A stretch of DNA of 64,000 bases from Mesorhizobium sp. J18 (lineage in GTDB: Bacteria > Pseudomonadota > Alphaproteobacteria > Rhizobiales > Rhizobiaceae), in NCBI RefSeq assembly GCF_007829525.1, contig NZ_VLJP01000012.1, positions 120,411 through 184,410 of the forward strand, written 5' to 3'. Each line of letters starts with the position of its first letter. Position 1 is the stretch's first letter. Below the pieces are notes generated by a model that saw only the letters and a list, made by a program, of their open reading frames with translations, was not told where the DNA came from and searched no databases. Made by a program: the position numbers and the translations under genes. Positions 10,237 to 19,722 of this stretch are shown in pieces.

Positions 10237-11355
10237 ATGAACAGACGCAAACTGCTTGCATGGCTGGGATCGGGAAGTGTCGGCGCCGTGGTTGCCGGGA
10301 GTGCCGCGACAAGCGGGAAAAAGACCGGCAACCGCTATTATAAAGGCCCGGTCAGCGACCATTTCGATGGCGAAGTCTTCTTCAATCCCAAAGGCGTGCC
10401 GCCGCGATCGCTCGGCGATCTGCTGAAATGGCAATTCTGGGAAACCCGCGCCAAATGGCCGGCATCCTTTCCTAGCCCGCATCCGCAGGCGAGGCCCGTT
10501 GCCCGTGTCGATGGCGGCGGCTTGCGCGTGACCATGATCGGGCATGCAAGCCTGCTGGTTCAAATTGCAGGGCTGAACATATTGACCGATCCAGTCTGGT
10601 CCGAACGCTGCTCGCCCTTCAGTTTCGTCGGGCCCCGGCGCGTGAACCCGCCGGGGATTGCCTTCGAGAACCTGCCGCGGATCGACCTCGTGCTGCTCAG
10701 CCACAATCACTACGACCATATGGACATGGCCACGCTGGCGCAGCTCAGGGAGGCGCATGACCCGGTCGTGATGACGCCGCTCGGGAACGACACGATCGTG
10801 AAAGGCTCCATTCCCGGCATGAAGATTGTGACGGGCGATTGGGGTGATCAGGTTTCGTTCGGGCCGGCGATGATCCATTTCGAGCCGGCGCATCACTGGT
10901 CCGCGCGCGGCATGGGAGACCGCCGCATGGCGCTCTGGGCTGCCTTTGTCGTCGATACACCCGCCGGCAGGATTTATCATGTCGGCGACACCGGCTTTCA
11001 CCAGGGCATCAACTATCGCGCCGCAGCCGAAAAGCATGGCGGGTTTCGTTTCGCCATTCTTCCGATCGGTGCTTACGAGCCGCGTTGGTTCATGGAGGCG
11101 CAGCACCAGAATCCCGAGGAAGCCGTGAAAGGCATGCTGCTTTCCAACAGCGCCTTCGCCGCCGGCCATCATTGGGGAACGTTCCAGCTCACCAACGAGG
11201 CAATAGAAGAGCCTCGCGAGCGGCTCCTAGCCGCCCTTGATGCGGAGGGCTTGTCAAAAGATCGTTTCCGTCCGATGCAACCCGGCGAAGTCTGGGACGT
11301 CCCCGAAGAGATCGGATCGGTCTTTTCGAGGGCCCAGGGGGCACAAGGAACGTAA
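10237..11355 (+). CDS. MBL-fold metallohydrolase, NAPE-PLD/UlaG-like, exported
   Basis: The 372-residue product starts with MNRRKLLAWLGSGSVGAVVAG, which resembles a short Tat/Sec signal, so it is probably periplasmic or membrane anchored. The body is a metallo-beta-lactamase fold of the NAPE-PLD/UlaG-like type: a GHASLLVQI beta-strand with NILTDPVWSERCSP, the metal motif SHNHYDHMD, HVGDTGFHQG and a late histidine in AGHHWGTFQL. This family hydrolyses phosphodiester or lactone bonds; the substrate here is unknown. It is divergent from omp19, with a 253 bp promoter-sized gap between them in which I see no clear operator, and is followed by a small DUF1328 gene. Confidence 0.88.
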   Translation: MNRRKLLAWLGSGSVGAVVAGSAATSGKKTGNRYYKGPVSDHFDGEVFFNPKGVPPRSLGDLLKWQFWETRAKWPASFPSPHPQARPVARVDGGGLRVTMIGHASLLVQIAGLNILTDPVWSERCSPFSFVGPRRVNPPGIAFENLPRIDLVLLSHNHYDHMDMATLAQLREAHDPVVMTPLGNDTIVKGSIPGMKIVTGDWGDQVSFGPAMIHFEPAHHWSARGMGDRRMALWAAFVVDTPAGRIYHVGDTGFHQGINYRAAAEKHGGFRFAILPIGAYEPRWFMEAQHQNPEEAVKGMLLSNSAFAAGHHWGTFQLTNEAIEEPRERLLAALDAEGLSKDRFRPMQPGEVWDVPEEIGSVFSRAQGAQGT

Positions 11356-11416
11356 TCGTCGCCGCAGCGTTCTCCTGAAGCCGCATTTGCGCGGCTCTAA
11401 AGGAGGGTCGTTTCCG

Positions 11417-11578
11417 ATGATCAAATGGATTCTCATTCTTCTTGTCGTTGCGGCGGTAGCAAGCCTGCTCGGTTTCAATTCGCTGGCTGGCGTGGCTGCG
11501 ACCGGTGCGAAGATACTGATCGCGATCGTGCTCGTCCTCTTCCTGCTGGTCATACTGGGCATCGTCGCCATCGCCTGA
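11417..11578 (+). CDS. DUF1328-type small membrane protein
   Basis: A 53-residue peptide made of two hydrophobic helices, MIKWILILLVVAAVASLL and ILIAIVLVLFLLVILGIV, joined by a GFNSLAGVAATGAK turn. This matches the DUF1328/YtjA family of tiny inner-membrane proteins of unknown function, common in proteobacteria. The ATG at 11417 has AAAGGAGGG upstream. A longer in-frame reading into the preceding gene is not used because the family starts here. It lies 61 bp after the metallohydrolase gene. Confidence 0.85.
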   Translation: MIKWILILLVVAAVASLLGFNSLAGVAATGAKILIAIVLVLFLLVILGIVAIA

Positions 11579-11651
11579 GCAGATATTCACCGGCTGGTAA
11601 TTTCCGCTTCGATCCGCCATATAGGCGCCAAACCGGAATGATCGGTGCGCT

Positions 11652-12533
11652 ATGGCGGTTGAGGTACAGTTCGCGAAGATGAACGGGCTCGGCAACGAGA
11701 TCATTGTTGCCGATATGCGCGGTCGTGCGGACCGTGTGAGCCCCGCCGCGGCGGTTGCGCTCAATGCCGACCAGGCCACCCGGTTCGATCAGATCATGGC
11801 GATCCATGATCCGCGCACAAAGGGCACGGCGAACTACATAGAAATCATCAATTCCGACGGCAGCCAGGCGCAGGCCTGCGGCAATGGCATGCGATGTGTG
11901 GTGCAGGCGCTGGCTTCCGAAACCGGCCAAAGGATTTTTACTTTCGAAACCATGGCCGGCATCTTGAACGCCGAAGAACATGCGGATGGCTTGATCTCGG
12001 TCGATATGGGCAAGCCGCGTTTCGGCTGGCAGGATATTCCGCTGGCGAAGGAGTTCCGCGACACGCGCATGATCGAATTGCAGGTCGGGCCCGTCGTCGC
12101 GCCGGTGCTGGACTCTCCATCGGTCGCCTCCATGGGAAACCCCCACGCGATCTTCTGGGTGGAGGATGACGTGTGGAATTATGACCTGGAGCGGTTCGGG
12201 CCGATGCTCGAGCATCACCCGATTTTTCCCGAGCGCGCCAACATCACCATTGCACAGGTCAAAGGGCGTGACGCGCTGACGATCCGCACATGGGAGCGTG
12301 GCGCCGGGCTCACCAAGGCCTGCGGCTCGGCTGCTTGCGCAGCCGCCGTCTCGGCCGCCCGCACGGGCAGAACCGACCGCTCCGTTACCGTCACCGTTCC
12401 CGGCGGGCCGCTGCATATCGAATGGCGGCAGGACGATCACGTCGTCATGACCGGTCCGGCGGAATGGGAATTTTCCGGCCGCTTCGATCCCGAAACCGGG
12501 GCGTGGCAACGCGATGAAGAGGTCGTCGCCTGA
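11652..12533 (+). CDS. dapF: Diaminopimelate epimerase
   Basis: Converts LL- to meso-diaminopimelate for lysine and peptidoglycan. The 293-residue product has the two-domain DapF fold: N-terminal [10 protein letters not shown], first catalytic cysteine in [12 protein letters not shown] (about residue 76), and second catalytic cysteine in [13 protein letters not shown] (about residue 223). Both active-site cysteines are present. The stop overlaps the start of mtaB by one base (TGATG), a translational-coupling arrangement seen in rhizobial dapF-mtaB-ftsY clusters. Confidence 0.97.
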   Translation: MAVEVQFAKMNGLGNEIIVADMRGRADRVSPAAAVALNADQATRFDQIMAIHDPRTKGTANYIEIINSDGSQAQACGNGMRCVVQALASETGQRIFTFETMAGILNAEEHADGLISVDMGKPRFGWQDIPLAKEFRDTRMIELQVGPVVAPVLDSPSVASMGNPHAIFWVEDDVWNYDLERFGPMLEHHPIFPERANITIAQVKGRDALTIRTWERGAGLTKACGSAACAAAVSAARTGRTDRSVTVTVPGGPLHIEWRQDDHVVMTGPAEWEFSGRFDPETGAWQRDEEVVA

Positions 12534-13816
12534 TGGCAGTCGAGGTCGTCACCTTCGGCTGTCGGCTCAATACTTACGAGTCGGAAGTCATGCGCCGCGA
12601 AGCCGAAGCCGCGGGGCTTGGGGAATTGACGGGCGGCGCAGTCGTAATCAATACCTGCGCCGTCACCGGCGAGGCGGTGCGGCAGGCCAAGCAGGCGATC
12701 CGCAAGGCGCGGCGTGACAATCCGCAGGCACGCATCATAGTCACCGGATGCGCCGCTCAGACGGATCCGCAAGGTTTCGGCGCGATGGAGGAAGTCGACC
12801 TCGTGCTCGGCAACGAGGAGAAGCTGAAGGCGCACAATTATCGCGCCTTGCCCGATTTTGGTGTCAATCAATTCGAGAAGGTGCGCGTCAACGACATCAT
12901 GGGAGTGCGCGAGACCGCATCGCACATGGTGGACGCCATAGAAGGCAGGGCGCGCGCCTTCGTGCAGGTGCAGAACGGCTGCGATCATCGCTGCACCTTC
13001 TGCATCATCCCTTACGGCCGAGGCAATTCGCGCTCGGTACCCATGGGCGCGGTGGTGGATCAGGTGCGGCGGCTGGTCGAAAACGGTTATGCCGAAGTGG
13101 TGCTGACCGGGGTCGACCTGACCAGCTATGGCGCAGACCTGCCCGGAAAGCCGAGGCTTGGCCGGCTTGTGCAAGCTATACTGCACCAAGTGCCGGAACT
13201 GGCCCGGCTGCGGCTCTCATCCATCGATTCCATCGAAGCCGACGAGGGCCTGATGGAAGCGATCGCGGATGAGAAGCGCCTGATGCCGCATCTGCACCTG
13301 TCGTTGCAGGCCGGCGATGACATGATCCTGAAGCGCATGAAGCGCCGCCATCTGCGCGACGACGCCATCCGCTTCTGCGAGGATGTTCGGAAGCTTCGCC
13401 CCGATGTCATCTTCGGCGCCGACATCATTGCCGGTTTCCCGACAGAAACCGAGGAAATGTTCGAAAATTCCCTGCGCATCGTCGAGGAATGCGGGTTGAC
13501 GCATCTGCATGTCTTCCCCTTCAGCCCGCGCGAGGGAACGCCCGCCGCGCGCATGCCACAACTGCCGCGCAAGTTGATCAAGGAGCGTGCCGCGCGCCTG
13601 CGCGAGGCAGGCGAGCGTGCCTATCGGGCGCATCTGAAGGCGCTTTCAGGCACCCGCCAACGCATTTTGATCGAGCGGGAAGGGCTCGGCCGGACGGAAG
13701 GCTTTACCCTCGCAGCGGTTCGAGAAGGAGTCCCGGGCGAGATCGTAGAAGCAGCAATCATCGGTGACGATGGGGCGCGGCTTCTGGCCGAAGCATTGCG
13801 TGCAGAGGCAGCCTGA
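12533..13816 (+). CDS. mtaB: tRNA t6A37 methylthiotransferase MtaB
   Basis: Radical-SAM enzyme that adds a methylthio group to N6-threonylcarbamoyladenosine at position 37 of ANN-decoding tRNAs. The 427-residue product has the three N-terminal UPF0004 cysteines (TFGCRLN, INTCAVT, TGCAAQ) for the auxiliary 4Fe-4S cluster and the radical-SAM motif CDHRCTFC (about 150-157). Its substrate base is made by TsaD, which is encoded about 5 kb away in this window. A canonical TRAM domain is expected at the C-terminus but is short here. It overlaps dapF by one base and precedes ftsY by 15 bp. Confidence 0.95.
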   Translation: MAVEVVTFGCRLNTYESEVMRREAEAAGLGELTGGAVVINTCAVTGEAVRQAKQAIRKARRDNPQARIIVTGCAAQTDPQGFGAMEEVDLVLGNEEKLKAHNYRALPDFGVNQFEKVRVNDIMGVRETASHMVDAIEGRARAFVQVQNGCDHRCTFCIIPYGRGNSRSVPMGAVVDQVRRLVENGYAEVVLTGVDLTSYGADLPGKPRLGRLVQAILHQVPELARLRLSSIDSIEADEGLMEAIADEKRLMPHLHLSLQAGDDMILKRMKRRHLRDDAIRFCEDVRKLRPDVIFGADIIAGFPTETEEMFENSLRIVEECGLTHLHVFPFSPREGTPAARMPQLPRKLIKERAARLREAGERAYRAHLKALSGTRQRILIEREGLGRTEGFTLAAVREGVPGEIVEAAIIGDDGARLLAEALRAEAA

Positions 13817-13831
13817 GGCTATGTCGATCTG

Positions 13832-15520
13832 ATGGCATTCGGTCTCATCAAGAAGATTTTCTCCTTCGGCAAGAAGGCGATTGAAGAGGTTCCCGCGGAC
13901 GGAATGGAAGCGGCCCAGCTTCCCGCGTCCGAGCCCGCGCGCCCTGAAACTCCGGGAAACGAGCCCGCGCCGGGACCACGCCCGCAGGAGCCGCCACCGG
14001 CAGAACCGGAGACCCCTGAACCGCCGAAGGAACCTGAACCGGTCCCTGCACCAGAGCCGGAAACCGCGCCGCCTCCAGAACCGGAGCAGGTGCCAGCGCC
14101 AGTGCCACAGGAAGTCCCGACACCGGCGCCCGAGAGACCTGCGGAAGTGCCGCCGGAACCGCGACCGGTGCCGGAAGTCCCGATTGAGAAGCCGGAGCCT
14201 GCGCCCGAGCCGTCGCATCTCGAAGAGCTCCTTGCGCGCGAGCCTGGGACCTCGGCGGAGTCGTCCGCTGAAATGCCTTCCAAGCGGGAGCTGGAACCCC
14301 AGAACGAGCCGTTGCCGGAGGAGCCGGAACCATCGCCGCCGGAAGAGCTGCCTGTCAGACAGGAAGCGCCAGAGACCGAGGCACCTGCGCCAGGCCTGCC
14401 CGTGGACGAGGAACCCGTCGAAGGCGATCGCCCGGATGCGGTAGAGGAAGAAGTGTTCGACCAGGAACAGCTCGTCCCGGAGGCTTCCGCCATTCCCGAG
14501 CTCCCGATTCCGGCTGAGCCGCGACCAGCGGGCAAGGTCACCGTTTCGAGAACCGTCGAGCGGCGTGAGGAGCCTGTACAGGCGGAGCCGCAAGCCGCGC
14601 CGCGTCTGTCCTGGCTGCAGCGCATGCGTCAGGGGCTTTCCCGGTCTTCACGCGAGCTTGCCGACAGCATTTCCGGCGTCTTCACCAAGGGCCGTCTGAC
14701 GGACGAGATAATGGAGGATCTGGAGGATGTCCTGATCCGTGCCGATCTCGGCGTCGAAACGGCAATGCGCATCACCGACAAGCTCGCTTCCGGCCGCTAC
14801 GGGCGACAAACGACGGAGGCCGACGTGCGCGCCGTGATGGCCGAGGAGATCACGAAGGTGCTCGATCCGGTCGCCTTGCCGCTCGAGCTCGATCTTTCGC
14901 ACAAGCCGCATGTGATCCTCGTCGTCGGTGTGAACGGCACGGGCAAGACCACGACGATCGGCAAGCTCGCCGCCAAGCTGACTCAGGGCGGGCTTTCGGT
15001 CATGCTGGCGGCTGGCGACACCTTCCGTGCCGCGGCGATCGAACAGCTGAAGATCTGGGGCGAGCGGACCGGTTCGCCCGTGATATCCTCGAAGCTCGGC
15101 GCCGATGCGGCGGGCCTTGCCTGGGACGCCTATGTGAAGGCCAGGGAGGCGGGCTCCGACGTGCTCATCATAGACACGGCCGGCCGGCTGCAGAACAAGG
15201 CCGAGCTGATGGCCGAACTGGAAAAGATCGTCCGTGTGCTCGGCCGCCACGATCCGGATGCGCCCCATACGGTGCTGCAGACGGTGGATGCGACGACCGG
15301 ACAGAACGCCCTCAATCAGGTCGAAATCTTCCGCAATGTTGCTGGCGTGAACGGGCTGGTAATGACCAAGCTGGACGGCACGGCGCGTGGCGGCATCCTG
15401 GTTGCGATCGCCGCCAAGCACAAGCTGCCGGTCTATTTCATCGGCGTCGGCGAGCAGGTCGACGATCTCGAACCCTTTTCCGCAAGCGATTTTGCCAAGG
15501 CGATCGCAGGAGTCCAATAA
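13832..15520 (+). CDS. ftsY: Signal recognition particle receptor FtsY
   Basis: SRP-receptor GTPase that docks ribosome-SRP complexes at the inner membrane. The 562-residue product has an N-terminal amphipathic start ([19 protein letters not shown]), then about 230 residues of Pro/Glu-rich low-complexity sequence (roughly residues 25-255), then the N domain ([20 protein letters not shown]) and the G domain with [15 protein letters not shown] (P-loop), [12 protein letters not shown] and [10 protein letters not shown]. The catalytic NG part is standard; the acidic A-domain is longer than in E. coli and built from PEP-type repeats, which bias all three frames and create long spurious reading frames opposite. 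It overlaps the next gene by one base (TAATG). Confidence 0.96.
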   Translation: MAFGLIKKIFSFGKKAIEEVPADGMEAAQLPASEPARPETPGNEPAPGPRPQEPPPAEPETPEPPKEPEPVPAPEPETAPPPEPEQVPAPVPQEVPTPAPERPAEVPPEPRPVPEVPIEKPEPAPEPSHLEELLAREPGTSAESSAEMPSKRELEPQNEPLPEEPEPSPPEELPVRQEAPETEAPAPGLPVDEEPVEGDRPDAVEEEVFDQEQLVPEASAIPELPIPAEPRPAGKVTVSRTVERREEPVQAEPQAAPRLSWLQRMRQGLSRSSRELADSISGVFTKGRLTDEIMEDLEDVLIRADLGVETAMRITDKLASGRYGRQTTEADVRAVMAEEITKVLDPVALPLELDLSHKPHVILVVGVNGTGKTTTIGKLAAKLTQGGLSVMLAAGDTFRAAAIEQLKIWGERTGSPVISSKLGADAAGLAWDAYVKAREAGSDVLIIDTAGRLQNKAELMAELEKIVRVLGRHDPDAPHTVLQTVDATTGQNALNQVEIFRNVAGVNGLVMTKLDGTARGGILVAIAAKHKLPVYFIGVGEQVDDLEPFSASDFAKAIAGVQ

Positions 15521-16167
15521 TGGCCAACCACATTTTCGAGCGCGACCCGACCGATCCCAAGCGCAAGGAGATGAACCCGCTGCTCAAGCTGGCCCTGGAG
15601 CTGGGGCCGCTCCTGATCTTCTTCTTCGCCAATGCGCGGGGCGAGTGGATCGTCGCTCAATTTCCGGCGCTCGGTGCTCTCGGCGGACCGATCTTCCTTG
15701 CCACCGGACTGTTCATGGCCGCCACCGCTATCGCGCTTGCCGTCTCCTGGGTGCTGACGCGATCGCTGCCGATCATGCCGCTGGTGTCGGGCGTGGTCGT
15801 TTTCGTGTTCGGCGCGCTGACGCTTTATCTGCACAACGACACTTTCATCAAGATGAAGCCGACCATCGTCAACACGCTGTTTGGCGCGCTGCTGCTTGGC
15901 GGGCTCGCCTTCGGCAAGTCGCTGCTGGGCTATGTCTTTGATTCCGCCTTCAAACTGGATGCGGAGGGCTGGCGCAAGCTGACATTGCGTTGGGGTCTGT
16001 TCTTTCTGTTTCTGGCCGTTGTCAACGAGATCGTCTGGCGCTCCTTCTCGACAGACGCATGGGTCGCCTTCAAGGTATGGGGCATCATGCCGATCACCCT
16101 TGTCTTCACCATGAGCCAGATGCCGCTGATCATGCGCCACACGGTTGAGGAGCCGTCGGGGAAATAG
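15520..16167 (+). CDS. Inner membrane septation protein A (YciB/IspZ)
   Basis: 215-residue polytopic membrane protein of the YciB/IspZ family, involved in envelope maintenance and septation; it is not an isoprenoid enzyme despite the old ispZ name. Hydrophobic segments are visible around 28-50, 55-80, 85-105, 120-140, 155-175 and 185-205, and the family start [19 protein letters not shown] is present. It is coupled to ftsY by a one-base overlap. Its last 38 bases overlap the 3' end of the convergent methyltransferase gene, so both C-termini share DNA. Confidence 0.92.
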   Translation: MANHIFERDPTDPKRKEMNPLLKLALELGPLLIFFFANARGEWIVAQFPALGALGGPIFLATGLFMAATAIALAVSWVLTRSLPIMPLVSGVVVFVFGALTLYLHNDTFIKMKPTIVNTLFGALLLGGLAFGKSLLGYVFDSAFKLDAEGWRKLTLRWGLFFLFLAVVNEIVWRSFSTDAWVAFKVWGIMPITLVFTMSQMPLIMRHTVEEPSGK

Positions 16168-16831
16168 GTCGAGCGAGGCGCCAGACCGTGGTGCGCTTGA
16201 CTTCCGAATCTTCCAGTAGACGCGTTACCGGGACTTCATAAACGGCGAGCCGCTCCAGACCTGAATTCGGCAGATAGCTTCGGCCGGGATCTCCAATGAG
16301 AATGGTCACGCCTTTCCGGTGCAGCTCTTCGAACCAAGGCACCAAGTGCCCGGCCAGCACTTTGTCGTAAAAGACATCGCCGGCGAGAAGCACATCCCAA
16401 TCGCCCTTTTTACCGATGAGGTTGGCGGCGGTGAAGCCGATCTCCACCTGATTGGCGGCCGCATTGAGGCGGACTGCCGTTTCGCAGAAGGGATCGGTGT
16501 CGGCTGCCATGACGCTTTGCGCACCGGCCATTGCAGCAGCGATGGCGACCAGCCCTGAACCGCTGGCGAAATCGAGCACATGGCGGCCTGCTACAAGTTT
16601 CGGGTGGTCCAGTATGCAGCGGGCGAGACCTTGCCCTCCTGCCCATGCGAAAGCCCAGAAGGGCGGCGGCAGGCCGATCTCCTGGAGCTCTTCTTCCGTC
16701 TTGTGCCACAGATCATGGACCTCGTCCGCCAGATACAGGCGGATTTCCGGCACATGCGGCGGAGCCATCAGGCTGGTATTGCCGAGGATGAATGCCTCGG
16801 CATCTTCGGGCGTGATCCTGCGGGCGTTCAC
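16130..16831 (-). CDS. Class I SAM methyltransferase, bacterial METTL20 (ETF-beta lysine methyltransferase) homologue
   Basis: The sequence [22 protein letters not shown] followed by the SAM site [20 protein letters not shown] and the post-II motif LLAGDVFYD is the pattern of the METTL20/ETFB-KMT branch. Known members, human METTL20 and an Agrobacterium orthologue, trimethylate lysines of the electron-transfer flavoprotein beta subunit and modulate its electron transfer; the call here is by resemblance. I use a GTG start at 16831 (233 residues), which overlaps the stop of the EVE gene as GTGA; an in-frame upstream extension is unrelated sequence inside that gene. The 3' end overlaps the convergent septation gene by 38 bp. 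Confidence 0.8.
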   Translation of the reverse strand: MNARRITPEDAEAFILGNTSLMAPPHVPEIRLYLADEVHDLWHKTEEELQEIGLPPPFWAFAWAGGQGLARCILDHPKLVAGRHVLDFASGSGLVAIAAAMAGAQSVMAADTDPFCETAVRLNAAANQVEIGFTAANLIGKKGDWDVLLAGDVFYDKVLAGHLVPWFEELHRKGVTILIGDPGRSYLPNSGLERLAVYEVPVTRLLEDSEVKRTTVWRLARPISPTAPQPCGA

Positions 16832-17253
16832 TGCGCCGGATCGAGCCCGCCCATGCGGCAGACCTCGATCCATTCCTCCTTCGTGACCGGTTGCACCGAA
16901 AGGCGCGAATTGTTGACGAGCACCATCTCCTTGAGCTTTGGATTGGCCTTGATGTCCTTCATCGTAACGGGCTTCGGCATATCCCTCACGGCGCGGACGT
17001 CGACGCATTCCCAGCGCTCGTCATCCGTTGTGGTGTCGCGATGGGCAAGCGCGCAGACCTCGACAATGCCGACCACTTCAAGGCCCTCGTTGGAATGATA
17101 GAAGAAGCCGAGATCGCCGATCTTCATTGCACGCATATTGTTGCGTGCCTGGTAGTTGCGTACCCCGTCCCATTGCTGGCCGGCGTCACCTTTCTTCTTC
17201 TGCATCTCCCAGGACCAGGTCGAGGGCTCGGACTTGAAGAGCCAGTATGCCAT
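16828..17253 (-). CDS. EVE domain-containing protein
   Basis: About 141 residues forming a single EVE (PUA-like) domain: start AYWLFKSEPSTWSWE, then WDGVRNYQARNNMRAMKIGDLGFFYHSN and the closing MVLVNNSRLSVQPVT. EVE domains belong to the PUA-like fold that recognises modified bases in RNA or DNA; the thymocyte protein THYN1 is a eukaryotic member. The ligand here is unknown. ATG at 17253 overlaps the YciI stop (ATGA); an in-frame GTG one codon upstream is also possible. It is co-transcribed with gpsA-YciI upstream and the methyltransferase downstream. Confidence 0.9.
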   Translation of the reverse strand: MAYWLFKSEPSTWSWEMQKKKGDAGQQWDGVRNYQARNNMRAMKIGDLGFFYHSNEGLEVVGIVEVCALAHRDTTTDDERWECVDVRAVRDMPKPVTMKDIKANPKLKEMVLVNNSRLSVQPVTKEEWIEVCRMGGLDPAQ

Positions 17254-17549
17254 CACGCTTTCTCCGGACTGTTGAACACCCAGTTCCAGGGATGGATCTC
17301 GACGGATGCGAAAAGGCCTGCGCGTGCATAAGGATCGGCATCGGCAAGCGCCTGCGCAGCATCATGATCGTCCGCTTCGATCATCACCAGACTGCCGCAG
17401 GGTTTGCCTTCAGCGTCGAGGAACGGTCCGGCGAATTTCAGCTTTCCCTCTTCGTTGAGCCCATTCAGATAAGCCACATGGTCCGGTCGCGTGTCGAGCC
17501 GTGTCTGGAGTCCGCCGGGCTTGTCCTTGCAGATGATGGCAAACAGCAT
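17253..17549 (-). CDS. YciI-like protein
   Basis: 98 residues starting MLFAIICKDKPGGLQTRLDTRPDHVAYL, with the YciI-family His and Asp (RPDH) and the GPFLDAEGKPCGSLVMIEADDHDAAQALADADPYARAGLF body. YciI proteins have a ferredoxin-like fold and a proposed His/Asp active site, but no settled reaction. It lies 12 bp after gpsA and overlaps the EVE start by a base, so it forms part of the tsaD-gpsA-yciI-EVE-methyltransferase string. Confidence 0.9.
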   Translation of the reverse strand: MLFAIICKDKPGGLQTRLDTRPDHVAYLNGLNEEGKLKFAGPFLDAEGKPCGSLVMIEADDHDAAQALADADPYARAGLFASVEIHPWNWVFNSPEKA

Positions 17550-17561
17550 TTCAATTCCCTC

Positions 17562-18554
17562 CTAAATATCGTCCTCGCTCTTCAATGGCCGCGACAATAG
17601 CAGCCTTGTCGCATCATCGACCGTGATCTCGCCGCGCAATATGCGGTCCACGATGTCGGTGATCGGCGCATCTATCCCGCGCTCGCGCGTGATGCGCGCC
17701 GCGATGCCAGCCGTCGCCACGCCCTCTGCCAGCGGCAGCCCGGCCAGATTTTCCTTGCGGCCGAGCGCAAGGCCATAGGCGAAATTGCGCGACTGGGACG
17801 AATTGCAGGAGAGGATCAGATCGCCGAGCCCGGAAAGACCCAACAGGGTCTCGGGCCGTGCGCCCAGGGCAGCGCCGATGCGCCTCAATTCGACGAAGCC
17901 GCGCGTGACGATGGCCGCCTGCGCGCTGGCGCCGAGATTGGCGCCCGAAGTCGCGCCGGCGGCGATGGCCATGACATTCTTCAGGGCGCCGCCGATCTCC
18001 ACGCCGATCAGGTCGTCGGTGGAGTAGCAACGGAAATGCGGCGTGCTGAGAAGGGCGGCGAGTTCGGCCGCCAGACCCGCATTGGCAGCCGCGACCGTCA
18101 CGGCCGTCGGCAGGCCGCGCGCAACGTCGGATGCAAAGCTTGGGCCGGAGAGCGCGCCGACCGGATTTTGCGGAAGGATATCGGACGCGACGGCAGACAG
18201 CAGCTTGCCGCTTTGCCGGTCTATCCCCTTGGCGCAAAGCACGAGGGGGGCGCCGGAGGGAATGCGATCCTTGAGGCCGTCAAGCACGGTGTGGAGGGTC
18301 TGCGCCGGCGTCACCATGAGGATGCAGTCGGCGCCACGCAGGGCAGCAGCGGCATCCTGGGTCGCAGTCAGCCTGTCGTCGAGCCGGAGGTCCGGCAGGT
18401 AGCGCGGGTTTACATGGCGTTCATTGATGGCCGCGACCGTTGCGGCGTCGCGCCCCCACAGCCGGACATCGTGGCCAGCGCGCAGCATGGTCATGCCCAG
18501 GGCCGTGCCCCAGGCGCCGGTTCCCATAATCGCAATGGTCTTTCCCGTCCTCAT
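17562..18554 (-). CDS. gpsA: Glycerol-3-phosphate dehydrogenase (NAD(P)+)
   Basis: Makes sn-glycerol 3-phosphate from dihydroxyacetone phosphate for phospholipid synthesis. I choose the ATG at 18554 ([20 protein letters not shown]), 330 residues; it overlaps the tsaD stop as ATGA. The upstream in-frame reading is inside tsaD. Visible are the Rossmann motif [38 protein letters not shown], the catalytic lysine region ([13 protein letters not shown]) and [12 protein letters not shown]. The start is a standard GpsA N-terminus with a short extension. Confidence 0.97.
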   Translation of the reverse strand: MRTGKTIAIMGTGAWGTALGMTMLRAGHDVRLWGRDAATVAAINERHVNPRYLPDLRLDDRLTATQDAAAALRGADCILMVTPAQTLHTVLDGLKDRIPSGAPLVLCAKGIDRQSGKLLSAVASDILPQNPVGALSGPSFASDVARGLPTAVTVAAANAGLAAELAALLSTPHFRCYSTDDLIGVEIGGALKNVMAIAAGATSGANLGASAQAAIVTRGFVELRRIGAALGARPETLLGLSGLGDLILSCNSSQSRNFAYGLALGRKENLAGLPLAEGVATAGIAARITRERGIDAPITDIVDRILRGEITVDDATRLLLSRPLKSEDDI

Positions 18555-19633
18555 GCCTTGGCTCCGCGCCGGCCGGAGCCGATCATGGGCTCGGCCTCCA
18601 TGTCGAGGGGCCACCGAGACCGTGGCGCGAATGCAAAGGGATCGTCCTCCGTAAGGCCTGCTTCGAGCCGTTCGAGACCTGCCCAGGCGATCATGGCGGC
18701 GTTGTCGCCACAAAGGACGGCCGGTGGAGCAACCAGGCGGAAACCGTGTGAGACGCAAAGACCATCCAGGGCGTCCCGGATTTCACGATTTGCAGCCACG
18801 CCGCCGGCTACGACCAGAACGGGTTCGGAAATCGCAGGAAACATGTCCCGGAAGCGTCCGAGGCTGCGGCCGACACGTTCTGCCAGGGTTTCTGTCACGG
18901 CACGCTGAAAGGAGGCACAGATATCGGCAATCGCTTTTTCATCAAGCGGTTCGAGTTCGCTTGCCGCCTTGCGCACGGCGGTCTTGAGGCCGGAGAAGGA
19001 AAAATCGGGGCGGCTTTCGCCCTTGAGGGGACGGGGAAAGGCGAAGCGCGTCGGATCGCCCTCCTTGGCCGCCTTCTCTACGCTCGGCCCTCCCGGATAT
19101 GGCAGGCCGAGGTGCTTGGCGGTTTTGTCGAAAGCCTCGCCGAGCGCGTCGTCTATCGTGGTCGCCCAGCGCGCATAGCGGCCAACACCGGTTACGAGCA
19201 AGATCTGCGTATGCCCGCCGGAAACGAGCAGGAGCAGGTAGGGAAATTCCAGCCGGTCGGTCAGGCGGGCGGTCAGGGCATGGCCTTCCAGATGGTTGAT
19301 CGGCAGGAGCGGCTTGCCGGCTGCGGCAGCTATCGCCTTGGCCGTCGTCAGCCCGACGATGAGGCCGCCGATCAGGCCGGGTCCGGAGGTGGCGGCGACC
19401 GCGTCGATGTCGGAAAGCCCGAGGCCGGCCTGCGACAATGCGGCTTCAATCACGCCGTCCAGTGCCTCGACGTGAGCGCGGGCTGCGATTTCCGGCACGA
19501 CGCCGCCAAAAGCTGCGTGATCCTCGATCTGGCTGAGCACCACGTTGGAAAGAATGGAGGGTGCGCTGCCGGCATCGACGACCGCCGCAGCGGTCTCGTC
19601 GCAACTCGTCTCTATTCCGAGCACGCGCGTCAT
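18551..19633 (-). CDS. tsaD: tRNA N6-adenosine threonylcarbamoyltransferase TsaD
   Basis: Transfers threonylcarbamoyl to A37 of ANN-decoding tRNAs with TsaB and TsaE. The 360-residue product starts [20 protein letters not shown], has the metal-binding INHLEGH motif (HLEGH, about 112-116), [10 protein letters not shown], and [10 protein letters not shown] with a late aspartate ([11 protein letters not shown]). The upstream in-frame extension of 18 codons lacks family similarity. It is the first gene of the leftward tsaD-gpsA string and is divergent from hemC, an arrangement typical of the order. Confidence 0.97.
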   Translation of the reverse strand: MTRVLGIETSCDETAAAVVDAGSAPSILSNVVLSQIEDHAAFGGVVPEIAARAHVEALDGVIEAALSQAGLGLSDIDAVAATSGPGLIGGLIVGLTTAKAIAAAAGKPLLPINHLEGHALTARLTDRLEFPYLLLLVSGGHTQILLVTGVGRYARWATTIDDALGEAFDKTAKHLGLPYPGGPSVEKAAKEGDPTRFAFPRPLKGESRPDFSFSGLKTAVRKAASELEPLDEKAIADICASFQRAVTETLAERVGRSLGRFRDMFPAISEPVLVVAGGVAANREIRDALDGLCVSHGFRLVAPPAVLCGDNAAMIAWAGLERLEAGLTEDDPFAFAPRSRWPLDMEAEPMIGSGRRGAKA

Positions 19634-19722
19634 TCCGTCCGACTGTCCTTTGTTGATGGTCCGCAATTTCCGGGTTAGGGCTGGCACCCCGCCCGAATGG
19701 GGGTTATCACGGACGCAGTAGC

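Noticed and set aside
10063-11172. 369-codon frame opposite the MBL-fold gene
   Set aside because: The MBL motifs on the plus strand are clear; this frame runs through the promoter gap and shows only composition bias.
13646-14593. Arg/Phe/Leu-rich frame opposite ftsY
   Set aside because: Produced by the PEP-coding repeats of the ftsY A-domain; low-complexity antisense, no gene evidence.
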